A stretch of DNA of 64,000 bases from Rhizomucor pusillus (GCA_900175165.2 FWWN02000129.1:45112-109111), one strand, 5' to 3'; shown: positions 1 to 12,169, numbered from the stretch's first letter. Notes: generated by a model from the letters alone, not told the origin. Made by a program: numbers and translations.

Positions 1-2167
1 GTGCAGGGCGAACTCTTGGATGTCTTTCGTCACGAGTATCATTTTTGGCGGTACGATATACAGCTGCCGTTGGAGCAGCATGCGCAAAAGGCGCATTACA
101 CCGTTGCCGGCCAAACGTTTGATTTCTACCTGCCATCCTTTTGGGAGAACATGCGCTTCATGTTTTATTCATGCAACGGCTTTTCGGATATACCTCAGGA
201 GACCAAGGCAAAATTTGGCGACAAGGATGCACCGCTTTGGCAGGATGTGCTAGATCGTCATCAAGTGATGCCGTTCCATGTACTGCTTGGAGGCGGCGAC
301 CAGCTTTATCAGGATAGGGTTATCAAGGAAGATTTCATGAAGCCCTGGTTGGACGAAAAGGATCCGAAAAAGAGACTCGCTATGCAGTTAACCACAGAAA
401 TGAAGCAAGGCTTTGAACATTTCTACTTTTGGAACTATGTCCAGAATTTTGGGTATGTTGCTTCGGTGGTACCATGTATTGCTGCTAGTAGATCTTTACA
501 GTAAAGTTCGTTTCAGATTTGATGATAACCCATGGGTGGCCCGTGCGTTTGCTTCGATACCATCTGTCAATATGTGGGACGATCATGTGAGTAGCTGATA
601 TAGTCATGATAGCCCAATTGATATTCATCCCAGTTACCAAGACTAACTTTACTCCCCACTTGGATGTAAAAGGATATCATTGACGGTTACGGAAGCTATC
701 CGGCCGATATGCAAAGTGCAGACTGCTTTAAAGGTAAATAGGACGTGAAAAACATGTCGCCAGGATGGAAAGCAAGATTATTTAACACACACGGCAAACA
801 TAAAGTGCTCTTTGCCAACGCATGTCGGTTTTACTATCTCTTTCAACATCACACGACCATGACGCAAGCGTCGTCTCACGGCATGATTCCTGGAGCGCTA
901 CCTACTTGCAATCACATTGTTACTACACTCGGCGCAGGCATCGGTCTCGTTGCGCTCGACTGTCGTGGGGAAAGAACAAAGTACGACATTTGTCGGCCAA
1001 AATCTTACGAGGTCGTGTTTAGCGCCATCTACCAGAGCCTCCCTCCAACCGTCAGGCATCTATTGATTATCACCGGTGTCCCATTGATATACCCGAGGCT
1101 GTCCTTGTTTGAAAGCGCCATGGAAGGTGCTTCCACGTTCAATCTTGCCACGATAGCCGGAAAGACTGGTGCGTTAGGTGAAGTCGTGAGCAGTTCTCTC
1201 AACAAATGGAATGGCGATCCAGAGCTTCTGGATGATATGAATGACCGTATGTATAACATCAATGCATATTATCGCCGTATACCAGTAAACCTCACAAATT
1301 CGCTGCTGCGTAGATTGGACTGCGGGCAACCACGAAGTCGAAAGAAAGCGGTTCATTGAGCGTCTGCAACTATTTGCGCGTGAAAAATCCATCCGAGTTT
1401 CATTCCTTGGAGGCGATGTATGTGCGGCTTCGCAAAGCTATATTACGTAAATATTTGACCGTATAACTGGATGATAGGTGCATGCATGTGGAAGCGGGCG
1501 CCTGTACAGTAAAGACCAAAGGCAAAAGGAAGAAGGCGACCCATACTTGATGATACAGATAATCTCTTCAGCGATCGTGAATGTGTAAGTCATGATATCT
1601 TTTCTTTTTCTTTGCAAAGCATTTTCTTATCCATTTTCATTAGCCCACCTCCGCAAGCACTCTTGACGATCTTGGACCAGAATTCTTCCTACATCACTTT
1701 CAATCCAAATGTTGAAGAAAAGATGTATAAGCTATTTGACAAGTCACCCAACGGCAACGCGGTAACGTATACCATGCAACATATTTAGCATTCTGAAGCA
1801 AAAAAGTTGATATCTAACTTCTTCACAGAGGCAAAACAAGAAGCTTATGGGCAGACGCAATTACTGCGCTGGATACTACGATGAAAGCACAGGCAAGATG
1901 AATTTCTGGATCCAGGTTGAGAAAGTTGTTGGTCAAAAGGGTACGGTGGGATACCTCGTGGCCGTGCCCAGACTTGTGTTCGGCCAGGCAGGTCTTCGTC
2001 TGTCACATATGGACAAACGCCAGGCCTTGCAGCAATGGGCGCAACAACCGTCGCCTCAGCAATACCACCACCATCACCAGCATCATCAGCATCACATTGG
2101 AGGTTTTGTTATACCTCCATCCGTGGCGCACCCTTTTCACCACCATCAAGGAGATGATAATACGTAA
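1..2167 (+). CDS. PhoD-like phosphatase domain protein (5' partial)
   Basis: This is a metallophosphatase-like protein of the fungal PhoD family. Eight exons are modelled: 1-452, 517-586, 673-733, 806-1246, 1314-1417, 1478-1584, 1644-1761 and 1829-2167, giving 563 visible residues; the true start lies left of the window. Family landmarks are WDDHDIIDGYGSYP across the exon 2/3 join, FYYLFQHHTT, NDHWTAGNHEVER and SFLGGDVHACGSGRLYS. The Asp/His residues of these motifs are those that bind metal in the PhoD fold. All introns close in phase and end in AG. The C-terminus is oddly histidine-rich (QYHHHHQHHQHHIGG, codons at about 2060-2105). A decayed copy of the last exon lies 2.7 kb downstream. The substrate cannot be told from sequence. 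Confidence 0.85.
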
Positions 2168-5100
2168 ATCCGATCAAAGAGAAAACATGCTAGAAACACA
2201 AATGTCGTCATTTAACGAAAAGGAGGAAACTTGCTTTATTTTATATTATTTCTCAAATCAATGCTCCAACTTGACATCTATATGCTTTCAAAGGCGTCAC
2301 CTTGTGAACTGGTTTTTTGGGGAGGTTATCAAGGGGCATATTGTTCATTTTTCTCTTTCTTCTTTCGAAGCAGTGAGCAATCACGCGCACATATGTCAAA
2401 TAACTACAAGAAATCAAAGGACCTATAGACATCACTTTGGAGTCTATTTTCTCTGGACTATGTGCAAGACGTCTTCGTTGTAGATATGTCCTACGTATCT
2501 GTAAAGGCATGCTGGGCATGGTGCGGCAGAAAACATTCTAGAAAGCTGATCCTCTGAGCCAATTGTTACCATCGGCTTTAAAAACGCATAAGACGGCTTG
2601 ACAAGGTGCTCGAATTTGCTATTACTACTGTACATGCATACTTGTGCGAGCGCTATCAGACATCACAATGTTTCAGCATAAATAAGGAGCATGAAACATT
2701 TTTGTCCGGCACCTTATTATTATAACACAGAATAAACATTACTAGCATAATGAAATAATGGAGAAAATTCAAACACTTTTGCCATCCTACCGCAATTTAT
2801 GCAGTTTCTTTTTGGGGGCAGCCTTGCAGAAAAATTTCTTCAACAAGGTTTTCGAACAAGACTTCACTTTACGTTTGAGATTTTATATGCTAGTGTGTAT
2901 CTTCGAAGCGAAATTCTGTTTCTGCAGGTTTCAAGCATTCGGTACGTACTCGTCTCGTATCTGTACGAGGATTATGCGCCGAGGGCGCCGCCAGTCAATT
3001 CAAACGCCGTCTGGAAGCTATAAAAGGGCAGATTTCTGGGGATCTTTTCTCAGGTTTTTTTTCCCGCTTCACAGTGGCAAATGAAGGCGCTTAATCGGCC
3101 TGGTGCCACTCCGGGGGCTGGTTAAGCTGATGCTGCTCCTTGGTGCCAAAGACCAGTCGCTTACGCCGTAGCAGATTAAGTCCGTTGTTGTGTGGCATAA
3201 CGGTGTAAGGGACAGAATTTTTGGTCTCTCTCTCCCTCAATTAACTAAATGAACTAGCAATTCAGGCAGTTGAGGGAAACAGATGCCGACGATTGCTTCT
3301 TTAAGTCTTAGGGCCCCAGAGCCCATAATTTTTGGAACCTGGCTCTCGTGGCGCACAATCACAAATAATGAAAACGAAAGTATGAACTCTAGCTAGTCCT
3401 CAGCAATGCAGTCTTGCAATTTAGCTGTAGCGAATATCGCCTTTTTTCATGTCAAACTTGGCTTTTGGGTGATTAGTCTAGTCTGTTACAAGTATACTTT
3501 GAGTTGCCTCGTTGCTTTACTCTTGTCTCTTTTTGATCTTGCAATACTGTGGACGATTGTTGCTTGCGTAGATCTCGTTGCGAAAGCTACGCGACGACAT
3601 TGTACAAGGAGCCTCGCAAAGTTCTCTCCCTCATTTATCTACATTTTCAGAGTTGATGAGCTGCTGCTATTCTGATTGGGGTAGCAAGCGCAATGGCCGT
3701 GGTTTAACGATCCACCAGCAAGTTGCTGCTTGCTAGAAGACATTTGGCGATATCAAGTTCTACGCTATCCATCATCGGTGGAAGTTCCTCGTAAAGAGAT
3801 ACTCTGAAACCACGTATGAAACGTCAGAGTAGATCTGTCTATATAACAGCCGTGGATAACATAGTAGCAATCCGTTTCCTCAGGCGTCATTGTAAACATA
3901 TTCCAATTTGAAATGCTTTTCAAAGCAACGGCTGTTACTTGAATAGTTAGCATGTGTGCGAATGCATTAAATACAGAGATCCCGCGCTTGGACCAAAGCA
4001 TTAATCAGAACATCGTTTTCATTGATATGTAAGGCTATTCGTAGCGTAATATGTCAAATATGAAAGCTTGATACGGTGTAATCTGGCATCTTTGCAGCGG
4101 CGGCACAGTTTGGCTTACATGCCAAGACGGTTCATACCTGGTTCTCGGTTACGCTAGTTGACCCTTGAAGCTTCGCCAACTTATGCATTTATTCCATTGT
4201 TTCGGATAGCAGCATCAACGTTGCATGCAGCATCTGTTTGGTCCTCGAGCCACTTTCTTGGAAAATGCCTTGAAACTTCTGAGAGAATCCACATGAATTG
4301 TATACTCGATAAAGGGGTTTGTGGAAACGAGCTTAATTTCTGAAAAGAAAAAGACGAATAGTGCCTAAATGTGAATAGAAAATGCCGGCTAACCGATTAA
4401 GATGCCCACTCCGCCGCCGCGCCGATGAGCAGTGCTCCTGCGCAACGTATCTCATGGGATCACTAGTATGTGGATCACTGCCCAGATTTGGTCAAAGGTA
4501 CCATGTGAGCGGTGCACGGTAGATACACACGGACCAGCACGGACCGGCGTTATGCTCGGCAAGAAATAAAACTAGAAATATATGACATTGACGTTATGTA
4601 TATACATTACATGCATTGCAGCCCATCCTTCCGGCGACCGGATTCAAGAACATCAAGCTACGTTTTGCATATGGCTATCTAGCGTAATCATGTAATGATC
4701 TACATAGAAGAGGGAGTTAGCCAGGAACAATCAGAGCATTTATACTGCGAAGCATGTATTACAAATTGTAAACGATGATTTCATCGGGACTGAGTCAATC
4801 AAGGGTTGTGCAATCTCCAGATCTTTCTACGTGTAGGCAGAGAAACAGGATCATGGGTCAGAAGGGTACCATGAACTATCTTGTGAGCGTGTCTAGACTC
4901 ATAATTGGCTTGCTGATAAAACAAGCAAAAAACGTCAAGCAACTTCTGCAGCGTTATGCATCTGCGGCCTGCCGCACTACCACCACCAGCTCCCATTCAT
5001 CGGACCCCATGCGCATCGATGGAAGATACGTCGGCAGGCGCACCACGTAACGATAAAAACGAAAAGACGGTGTGCTTACACACATGAATGGGGGCATGAT

Positions 5101-5315
5101 ATCCTCGGTCCCTACAGATATAAGGTAAGGCTATTCACACATTAATCCCCATTCAAATAGCATCCCGAGCCCTCCTATCTTTTTCCCTTCTTCTTCTTCC
5201 TTTGTTCTTATCGTTCATTTCCATTATTTCCCCCATCACACTGCATTCGACCAACAACACCACCATTTGCTACACAGCATAGCTTTCATCGGTTTATATA
5301 CATCCAGTTTGCACA
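2168..5315. other. gene-poor stretch
   Basis: This is a 3.1-kb stretch between the PhoD-like gene and the kinase gene. Only short open frames without recognisable domains occur here, apart from the PhoD exon relic near 4850-5050. Frames at 2758-3084 and 2799-3023 are open but match nothing I know. A pyrimidine-rich run with TTCTTCTTC at about 5180-5230 just before the kinase start looks like promoter sequence. Confidence 0.5.
4850..5050 (+). pseudogene. decayed copy of the PhoD-like gene's last exon
   Basis: The translation contains MGQKGTMNYLVSVSRL, which parallels VVGQKGTVGYLVAVPRL in the last exon of the PhoD-like gene near 1925-1975. The following residues (QAKNVKQLLQRYA) parallel DKRQALQQWA, and both tails then become repetitive, Thr/Ser-rich here and His-rich in the intact gene. 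None of the upstream metal-binding motifs could be found in the preceding 2 kb. I read it as a remnant of a tandem duplication that has lost its catalytic part. It could instead be transcribed as a short protein, but no start context or splice sites support that. Confidence 0.6.
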
Positions 5316-6516
5316 ATGGCATCAATATCATCAACAACACATTCTGTCGCTGTAAGCGGAACAGTTAGAAAAAGAATTCCAGGGAGAGAGGAGTTTGCTA
5401 ACGTTGCAATGCATAGCCGCAGCTACCTGTCACTCCGGTGTGCCAAAGACCAAGAAGTACCAACAACAGCAGCAGCAATAGTAGCAGCCGATCGCCTTTC
5501 CTTCCATACGGACTTCGCAGCGACAATGCGCAGCTGAAAAGACTATTGTGTCTACTCCAGCAGAAGACGCTTCGGACGTCGTTTCTGAATCGGTATGTCA
5601 TCAAAGATATTCTTGGACAAGGCGGATACGGACTGGTTGCCGAGGCGCATGACATCCGCACGCACCAACCTGTTGCAGTCAAGTTTGTATTCAAGAACAA
5701 GATCAAGACGCAGATGGTGCAAGACCGCTGGTTCGGTCGGATGATTCCCATGGAAGCCTACGTGCTTGCGCAGCTGGACCACCCCAATGCTATCCGGTTA
5801 CTGGATTACGACGAGGACAGGAACCTGTATTATCTCGTGACAGAATTACATGGGACGCCGTGGACAGCACCGGCAAACGGGCACACAAGTCGTGACCTTT
5901 TCGATTGCATCGAGCATCACGGTCGTCTCAGCGAAGATATCGCTCGCAAGATAATGGCGCAGGTCGTCAGTTGTGTTCAACATATGGCTGAGCGAGGTTT
6001 CTTCCACCGGGATATCAAGGACGAGAACATTCTAGTCGATGAGCATTTCAATGTAAGCAGTCCTTATCAACGATCACGCATCAACAATGGCAAATACTTT
6101 ACTAAGCTATCTATTTTATTTAGGTCAAAGTAACTGATTTCGGTTCCACCGTCTACTCAAAGGAAAAGGAGTCCAGCAAAGCCAAAGTCGACCGATTTTT
6201 CGGTACCGTCACTTACGCCGCACCGGAAATCTTCCAGCAGCAATCATATTTAGCCGAACCGGCAGAGGTGTGGGCATTGGGTGTGCTTTTGTACAATATG
6301 CTCTTTGGAAAGGCGCCGTTCGCAGACAAGTTCCAGGTCCTGTATGGCAGCTTTGCACGGCCGACAGCACATACTTCACCGGAATGCATGCATTTACTGC
6401 GCGGCATGCTTGCCAAATCACCAGCCGATCGACTAACACTCGCAGATATCCAAGCACACCGTTGGTTCACTCCTTCTCCCCCGCCATCCCCAGTGCTTCG
6501 ATTGCTACAGAAATAA
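5316..6516 (+). CDS. Ser/Thr protein kinase
   Basis: This is a predicted active cytosolic serine/threonine kinase of 354 residues. Exons are 5316-5351, 5417-6052 and 6124-6516. The start is the first ATG: it opens a 12-codon exon whose intron has a GTAAGC donor and a GCTAAC branch site, and which joins in phase to the kinase frame, where no other upstream ATG exists. Visible motifs are the glycine loop GQGGYGLV, VAVKFVFK (ATP lysine), MEAYVLAQL (helix-C Glu), HRDIKDENIL, DFGS and YAAPEI. The subdomain IX segment reads EVWALGV, so the usual Asp is Glu. A short Ser/Asn-rich N-terminus precedes the catalytic domain. DFGS and the HRDIKDEN loop recall PAS-kinase/PSK relatives, but no PAS domain is present, so the subfamily is open. 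Confidence 0.85.
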
Positions 6517-6902
6517 AAAACGCAGACTACTACTCTATACTGTAATCTTGCAATTCGCACAACAAAGCATTCCATAATTCTCATTGTCCTTTTCTTCTAT
6601 TTTATTGTTTCTTGCTTGAAAGATTGATAGAGTTCATCGTCAGGCCCAATGTTCCGAAAAAAGCTGGCATCGTCGACTTGACCAATCGCAACGAGCAAAT
6701 GACTCCGCTTCATTCATTCAGCAAACGAAATACTTCCAAGAGGTGCGCACTTCCCAAAACAGCCCTCCTTCCGCCGCCACCGATCCGTTTTTTTTTTTCT
6801 TCCAATTGTTTCTTTTCCATCCTTCCTCGCTTTTCCCTTCCCCCACCCGTCTTTTTTCCCTTTACCCCATTCCGGCAGGGCTGCTGGTGGTTGCTTCGCG
6901 CA
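6517..6902. other. intergenic, CT-rich promoter-like tract
   Basis: This holds the kinase 3' end and a strongly pyrimidine-rich tract (about 6785-6885) that ends in TTCCGGCAG just upstream of the methyltransferase ATG. The tract could be promoter, or the tail of an intron if the next gene has an unseen 5' exon. Confidence 0.4.
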
Positions 6903-8086
6903 ATGCTTCCCCACCAGATGCTAGATACATTGCACATGCAAGTGCAGCAGACGTTTGCGTGTGCCAAAACCGCTGACAACGATAATAAGCTTTTGGAGAG
7001 CATTGATGCAGTCTATGATCTTCTGGAACGGCTGATACAATGGTCTTATGATCGGTACACCAATATTGAGCTCCAGGATGGTCACGAGGAAGACAAGGAA
7101 GAGGATACCTACAGAGTCCGGCCGCAAGATGTGGTGCGGGCGAACCAGATTGCAAGAAATCTGCTTGTCAGGACCGTCGCAGGCAAGCTCGGGGATGTGG
7201 GCGAGGAACGGATGGAGACGGCTGCTAGGCTCTTGGCCCACCTTTCCGGAAGAGGTGGTAAGTTACTGCTGTCCCCGGTTGTCTTGTAATCCGCAATAAT
7301 GGGTCTTACATGGAAGAGAAAAGCCGCAGGACCCATCACGCGCACGTGGCATTTTCCATACCTTGATCCGAATGGCGTTCGTTGCGAACACCAAATCAGG
7401 ATCCACGAGCCTAGCTACATTGGGAATGATATCGGGTTCAAAACATGGGGATCGGCACCGTTGCTAACAAAGTAGGTTGCCTTTTTTACGGTCAAAAAAG
7501 AAACGAGAGTTTTGAATATGTATGTATACAGTGTGCGGCATACTTAACGTTACTTCCTCTTTTTTTTCATCCTTGTATTAGGAAGCTTATCCAGCAAAAC
7601 TTGATACCTGATATCACGAATCGGCATATCCTTGAACTGGCTACGGGCACGGGCCTTGTCGGACTAGCATGCGATAAACTGGGAGCGGCGCAAGTGATAA
7701 TGACCGACTATCACGAATCAGTTTTGAAAAACGCAGCGATTAATGTGCAGCTGAACGAGTCGCGAGCAACCGTGCAAAAGTTGGATTTTATAGAAGTTGC
7801 ACGCGACGAAGACCCGGTGTGGAAAGGTCGCACGTTTGACGTCGTGGTAGCCAGCGACTTGCTGTATGAGATGGAGCACGCCGAGTATCTCCCGATAGCA
7901 GTCAACAAACTCATGGAAAATGAATTCTATTTCATGATACCCTTGCGCCCGACCCACTGGGCTGAAGTCGAGCGATTCGAACAAGGAATGGAAAGGTTGG
8001 GATTGCTTACGCGTAGAGTCACCGAGCTTGAGAAACTCGAAGAGGAAGGCATGGTTCGGTACCGATTGTATGAGTTTACACGATAG
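6903..8086 (+). CDS. lysine methyltransferase-like protein (Methyltransf_16 family)
   Basis: This is a predicted SAM-dependent protein methyltransferase of 333 residues. Exons are 6903-7257, 7330-7471 and 7582-8086, and all phases close. The METTL21/Methyltransf_16 hallmarks are IGNDIGFKTWGSAPLL before the core, the SAM-binding ILELATGTGLVGLACDKLG, and DVVVASDLLYEMEH after it. An acidic linker lies near residues 55-75. An ATG at 6699 is also in frame, but the stretch between is low-complexity and CT-rich, so 6903 is preferred; a further upstream exon cannot be excluded. The family modifies lysines on translation factors, chaperones or similar proteins. The substrate here is unknown. Confidence 0.75.
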
Positions 8087-8312
8087 AAATAATTTTTGCA
8101 TTGAAGCTTTCTCATGTATACATCATGTAAAATGTAATAATAGGCATTCTAAAATAAACCACATTTACTACTACTAAATGCAAAGTCAGCTACGCTTTGT
8201 CTGCTCTTATCAACTAGAGGCAATAGTAACTGCTAATACAAGAAGGATTTATACAAAAGAAGGGGAGGAGAGGTTATTGTACAAGATGGTATACTGATAG
8301 CTCATTTATCTA

Positions 8313-9011
8313 TTATTTCTGTTGAGACTTGACATATTTAATCAATGCTTCAACGTCCTTGTGGAATTCCTTAATAACCACCCAGTCGCTCATGACTTTG
8401 GGTACCCAACCTCCAGAACTCGAATGCTGTATGCAGACCCATTCTACTGTTCCATCATCCTTCTCGCGCACAATTTCCCATGACTCGTACGAGCCACGCA
8501 CAAAGCTCGGCCGCGCCGGTAAATCTTGAGGCTCGACTGGTTTTGAGACCACCATAAAGTACCGTTTCCCATCTTTGTCTCTATCCTCATGCGTCAAGAC
8601 CAGCTCAACAAACTCGCGGCTTGATGCTACCGTCGCCTTGTATCCCAGTCGGTACACGCCTGCTTCGCCGTGCGGGTAGTCGAGGGCAAATAGCCGTTTA
8701 GCTTCCATCATAAGCTCAACGTACTTGACCTCATTGAAAGAATGGTCCACAAAAAGGTACCGTCGCAGCTGGTCGTATGTAACGTCCGTATGTTTGCTGC
8801 TGCGCTGCACAAACCTGTGTCCACCATCGCTGTCTTCTTTGGGCTTACGCCGCGTTGTCACTGCTCCGTTGCGTTGCACCGTCGGCCACTCGCTCGACTT
8901 GGCTTCAAGATCTTGACCCTCGTCAACGAGGCCACGGAAATACTCTTCAAGTTGCTGCGCATTTTTGCTCTTGAGGAAACTCTCCGAAATGGACGGAATC
9001 ATGATTGCCAA
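8313..9011 (-). CDS. START-like lipid-binding protein (DUF3074)
   Basis: This is an intronless gene for a 232-residue protein. The second half carries the DUF3074/START-like signature: SSREFVELVLTHED, YFMVVSKPVEPQDLP, then SFVRGSYESWEIV and SSSGGWVPK. This family is a fungal branch of the START helix-grip fold that holds a hydrophobic ligand. The N-terminal ~90 residues are hydrophilic and basic and have no signal peptide or membrane segment, so a soluble protein is expected. The ATG at 9011 has a second in-frame Met three codons on. The ligand is unknown. Confidence 0.7.
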   Translation of the reverse strand: MAIMIPSISESFLKSKNAQQLEEYFRGLVDEGQDLEAKSSEWPTVQRNGAVTTRRKPKEDSDGGHRFVQRSSKHTDVTYDQLRRYLFVDHSFNEVKYVELMMEAKRLFALDYPHGEAGVYRLGYKATVASSREFVELVLTHEDRDKDGKRYFMVVSKPVEPQDLPARPSFVRGSYESWEIVREKDDGTVEWVCIQHSSSGGWVPKVMSDWVVIKEFHKDVEALIKYVKSQQK

Positions 9012-9366
9012 CGAAAAAAAGACTTATCGTGGTGAGCAGCGTTGCTTTCCGCATTGTTTTTACCCGCAGAGTTACACGAATGCGATCATTACGGGTTAAG
9101 TGATTTGCCAGGGCTACTACGGCCCGAATTGTTGGATTGCAATGCTACTTCCCTGGCACGCTTTATCATCTACATGTAGCATACACTTGCCTTGAATGCG
9201 ACTGTATTAAGATATATAACATGTAACCATATACTTTTTTTTATCAAAGGCACGCGCAATCCCTTCTGATTATCCATACATGAGAATATCCTAGATTCGA
9301 AGGGGTTGGGAATAAAAATACAATGATCTTGCCAAACATCATCAATATTAAACGAGCAGCAATAAG
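9012..9366. other. intergenic stretch
   Basis: This lies between the START-like gene's 5' end and the aldehyde dehydrogenase 3' end. An open frame continues past the dehydrogenase's proposed stop, but it is only reached if the final intron is left unspliced. Nothing else is seen. Confidence 0.4.
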
Positions 9367-11225
9367 CTAGTTCTTGAGGTTGATTTTGACTGTCTTGATC
9401 TAAAGCATGGAAAATCCAAGTCAATATGTATACATTATGAAGAAAGATAATTATTTTACGTGCTTGGTAATATTCCTGGAGCGAATACTCGCTGTTCTCG
9501 CGGCCTATGCCACTCTGCTTGTAGCCGCCAAACGGAGCATATACGTCGGCAGATAGATAATGGTTGACCCCTACATCGTGATATCCATAAGCATGCAGCT
9601 CTGCTTCCTGAGTGAAGGATTGTGAATACTCACAGACGGCGCCAGATTCCAGTTTGTTGGATACTTCGATGGCTGTCTTTACATTGGATGTGAACACGCC
9701 AGCAGCCAAACCATACTCTGTGTCGTTGGCTTCTTTCACGACCTCGTCAATGTCGTTGAATTTGGAAATAGCAGCAACGGGACCAAAGATCTCCTCTTTC
9801 ATGATTCGCATATCAGGCGAAACGTCTAGGTCGCGACATCGATTAGATATTTTTCTTCAGTTTACATATCGATACCTTTTCTTCCTTTTTACCCGTGAAA
9901 ACTGTAGGCTCAATAAAGTATCCCTGATTTCCATGACGATTGCCGCCCAGCAAACAAGTAGCGCCTTCCTTTTTGCCAACATCAATGTATTCCAGCACAC
10001 GCTCCATCTGCTTTTGGGAAATCTGGGGACCCTGGATGACGCCGTCGTCCCAGGGACTGCCGACTTTGGCTGCAAGCACAAGCTGCTTGAACTTTTCGAG
10101 AAATTTGTCGTAGATACCTTCTTGCACGTAGATGCGGCTTCCTGCGAGACAAATCTGGCCTGCGTTCATATAGATAGCCTTGTAAGCCCAAGAAACGGCC
10201 TTATCGAGATCGGAAATGTCGTCAAAGAAGATGTTTGGCGACTTGCCGCCGAGTTCCAGTGTTACTTTTTTCAAGTTGGTCTCGGCTGCAGCCTTCATGA
10301 CGAGACGGCCCACCGCTCCGCTGCCGGTGAATGCAATCTTGCGCACAAGAGGGTGTCTTGCGAGCGCGTCGCCGGCGGTGGCACCGTATCCTGTAACAAC
10401 ATTCACGACGCCGGGAGGAAAGCCTGCTTCCTTGATAAGCGCGGCCATCTTGATCGAAGACAAAGGTCCTATCTCCGAGGGTTTGATGACAATCACGTTG
10501 CCTGTCGCCAACGCAGGCGCGACTTTCATGGCGAACATGATGAGAGGCACGTTCCACGGGATGATGCCTCCACATACGCCAAACGGCTCGTGACGGATGT
10601 ACGTGAGTGTGCCCTCGGTATCCACAACTTTGCCGTGAATCTTGTCACACCATCCTGCGTAGTATCGCCTGCAAACGCGTATTGTGTGATCAATCTCGTG
10701 TGCAACGCCAGACTATATTGCTCTTACATGTATTCTGGAATCATTGCCACGTCAAATGACCGAGCGGTGGCGAGAGGCTTGCCGATATCCAACGCTTCAA
10801 TGTGTGCCAGTTCGTCTGCGTCGCGCTCGACGAGTTCTGCCAGTTTGTACAAGAGCTTTCCTCGCTTCTGAGCACTTGTATAACGCCAGACATTGTGGAA
10901 CGCTTCGTGCGCGGCCTTGACGGCCAGATCGATCTCCTCGGCCCCACCTGTACAACTCTATTATATTAACAAGGCTGTCGTTGAATCTTGTATCTTTCCA
11001 TACCAGCTTGAACCGGCGTAATCAATTTTTCCGTGGAGGGATCAAGAACATCGATCGTTTCAGAACCACCAACAAACTCGTTGTTGATGAAAAGTCCAGT
11101 CTGCACTGTCGTCCGTTGTCGCGGCCAAACTAAGTTTAATCTCTCCACCCAGCTTTGTCTATTAAATGTAACGTACACTTCAAATTGAAACCGTCTGGAG
11201 TGGTATAGTCTGTGATATACGACAT
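9367..11225 (-). CDS. NAD(P)-dependent aldehyde dehydrogenase
   Basis: This enzyme oxidises aldehydes to carboxylic acids. Seven exons are modelled: 11177-11225, 11004-11129, 10728-10947, 9893-10668, 9634-9825, 9464-9570 and 9367-9399, giving exactly 500 residues, the usual length of the class. Motifs are FINNEFV, IPWNVPLIMFAMK, FTGSGAVGR, the general-base segment VTLELGGKSPN, the catalytic cysteine in NAGQICLAGSR, EEIFGPV and PFGGYKQSG. The C-terminus IKTVKINLKN is reached only if the last intron begins with GC rather than GT (donor CAA|GCACGT at 9463). With a GT donor the reading frame is lost. There is no targeting peptide, so a cytosolic enzyme is likely. Confidence 0.93.
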
Positions 11226-11381
11226 GTCCTGTTTTATATATGTATACGGCGTGAAAAAGTAGAAAAAGTTATAACGAGTGAGGGAAGGGGAGAAGTTATG
11301 TGTGTGTGAAAGATAGAAAGACAAGAAACATTTTAGGTCCGTTGTTCGCGTTTTTAATACTGTTTCACGCACAGATTACGT

Positions 11382-12169
11382 CTATTCAAAAAACGGTAAA
11401 CTTCGAATGAACCGGTCGACAGCGATGCGAAACAGCTCATTGGAAATATTGCCAGCCGGCAACGGTGCAGTTTTCGGTGGGTTTGACCCATCTTGATCGG
11501 TTGGCAAAAGACCTGGTGTAACTTCCCACCGCGTATCCTCGAAGCGCATCAGACCGTTCTTGACCACGAATTCAACGTAAAGTTGTACATAGATCTGTTT
11601 TAGCACGGGTCGCAGGGATTCCGTGTTGACGTCCGAATTCATGACAAATTTTAGTCCCGTGGGTGTCTCGTAGTAATGCAGACGGTAAGTCGATGTGCGG
11701 TATGATATGAAGCCATCTTGGCTATATACATTATTCCCGAGTCAATTTTTTCTCTCCTACCCTGAGGCGTCCCACCATTGCAATTTACCTACCTTCCACT
11801 CAACTTGCGTACAAAGTTTCGTAAAGAGTAAATTACACCGTATACCAATTTTGCCTCTTCTTCAATCGAAATAACGCTGCCTGCAGCCATGCCGCTGACA
11901 GTAGGCTGTGTCTCGCCAGCACGCGTCGTCGCGTTGCTGCTGCTCTTGTCCGGATTCGACACGTCAGGACTTGATGTCGAGAAACGCGACGACGACGTTG
12001 TCAGGCCGCCGAAACGGCTGCTGCCGCTAGTTGTCGTTCCTGGCGCAATGCTCCCCGTTTGACTGATACTGTTGCTGTGCGAAGCCGTGTTTGGAGTTTT
12101 ATGCGTCCATTTCTGATAGTATATGCATTGGCAATGGCGGTCGAAGATGTACAAGTTATAGATGGTCAT
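11382..12169 (-). CDS. BET5: TRAPP complex subunit Bet5/TRAPPC1
   Basis: This is the small core subunit of the TRAPP tethering complexes that activate Rab1/Ypt1 at the Golgi. Exons are 11793-12169 and 11382-11721; the protein has 238 residues. The N-terminus MTIYNLYIFDRHCQCIYYQ, the middle EEAKLVYGVIYSLRNFVRKL and YYETPTGLKFVMNSD are diagnostic of the longin-like Bet5 fold. Family members usually have about 145-160 residues; the extra length is a Ser/Thr/Gly-rich insert at roughly residues 25-100. It is transcribed away from the DHX57-like helicase gene across a 318-bp gap. Confidence 0.88.

Noticed and set aside
9612..10871. 419-residue plus-strand open frame
   Set aside because: It is antisense to the aldehyde dehydrogenase exons, whose motifs and splice phases are unambiguous.
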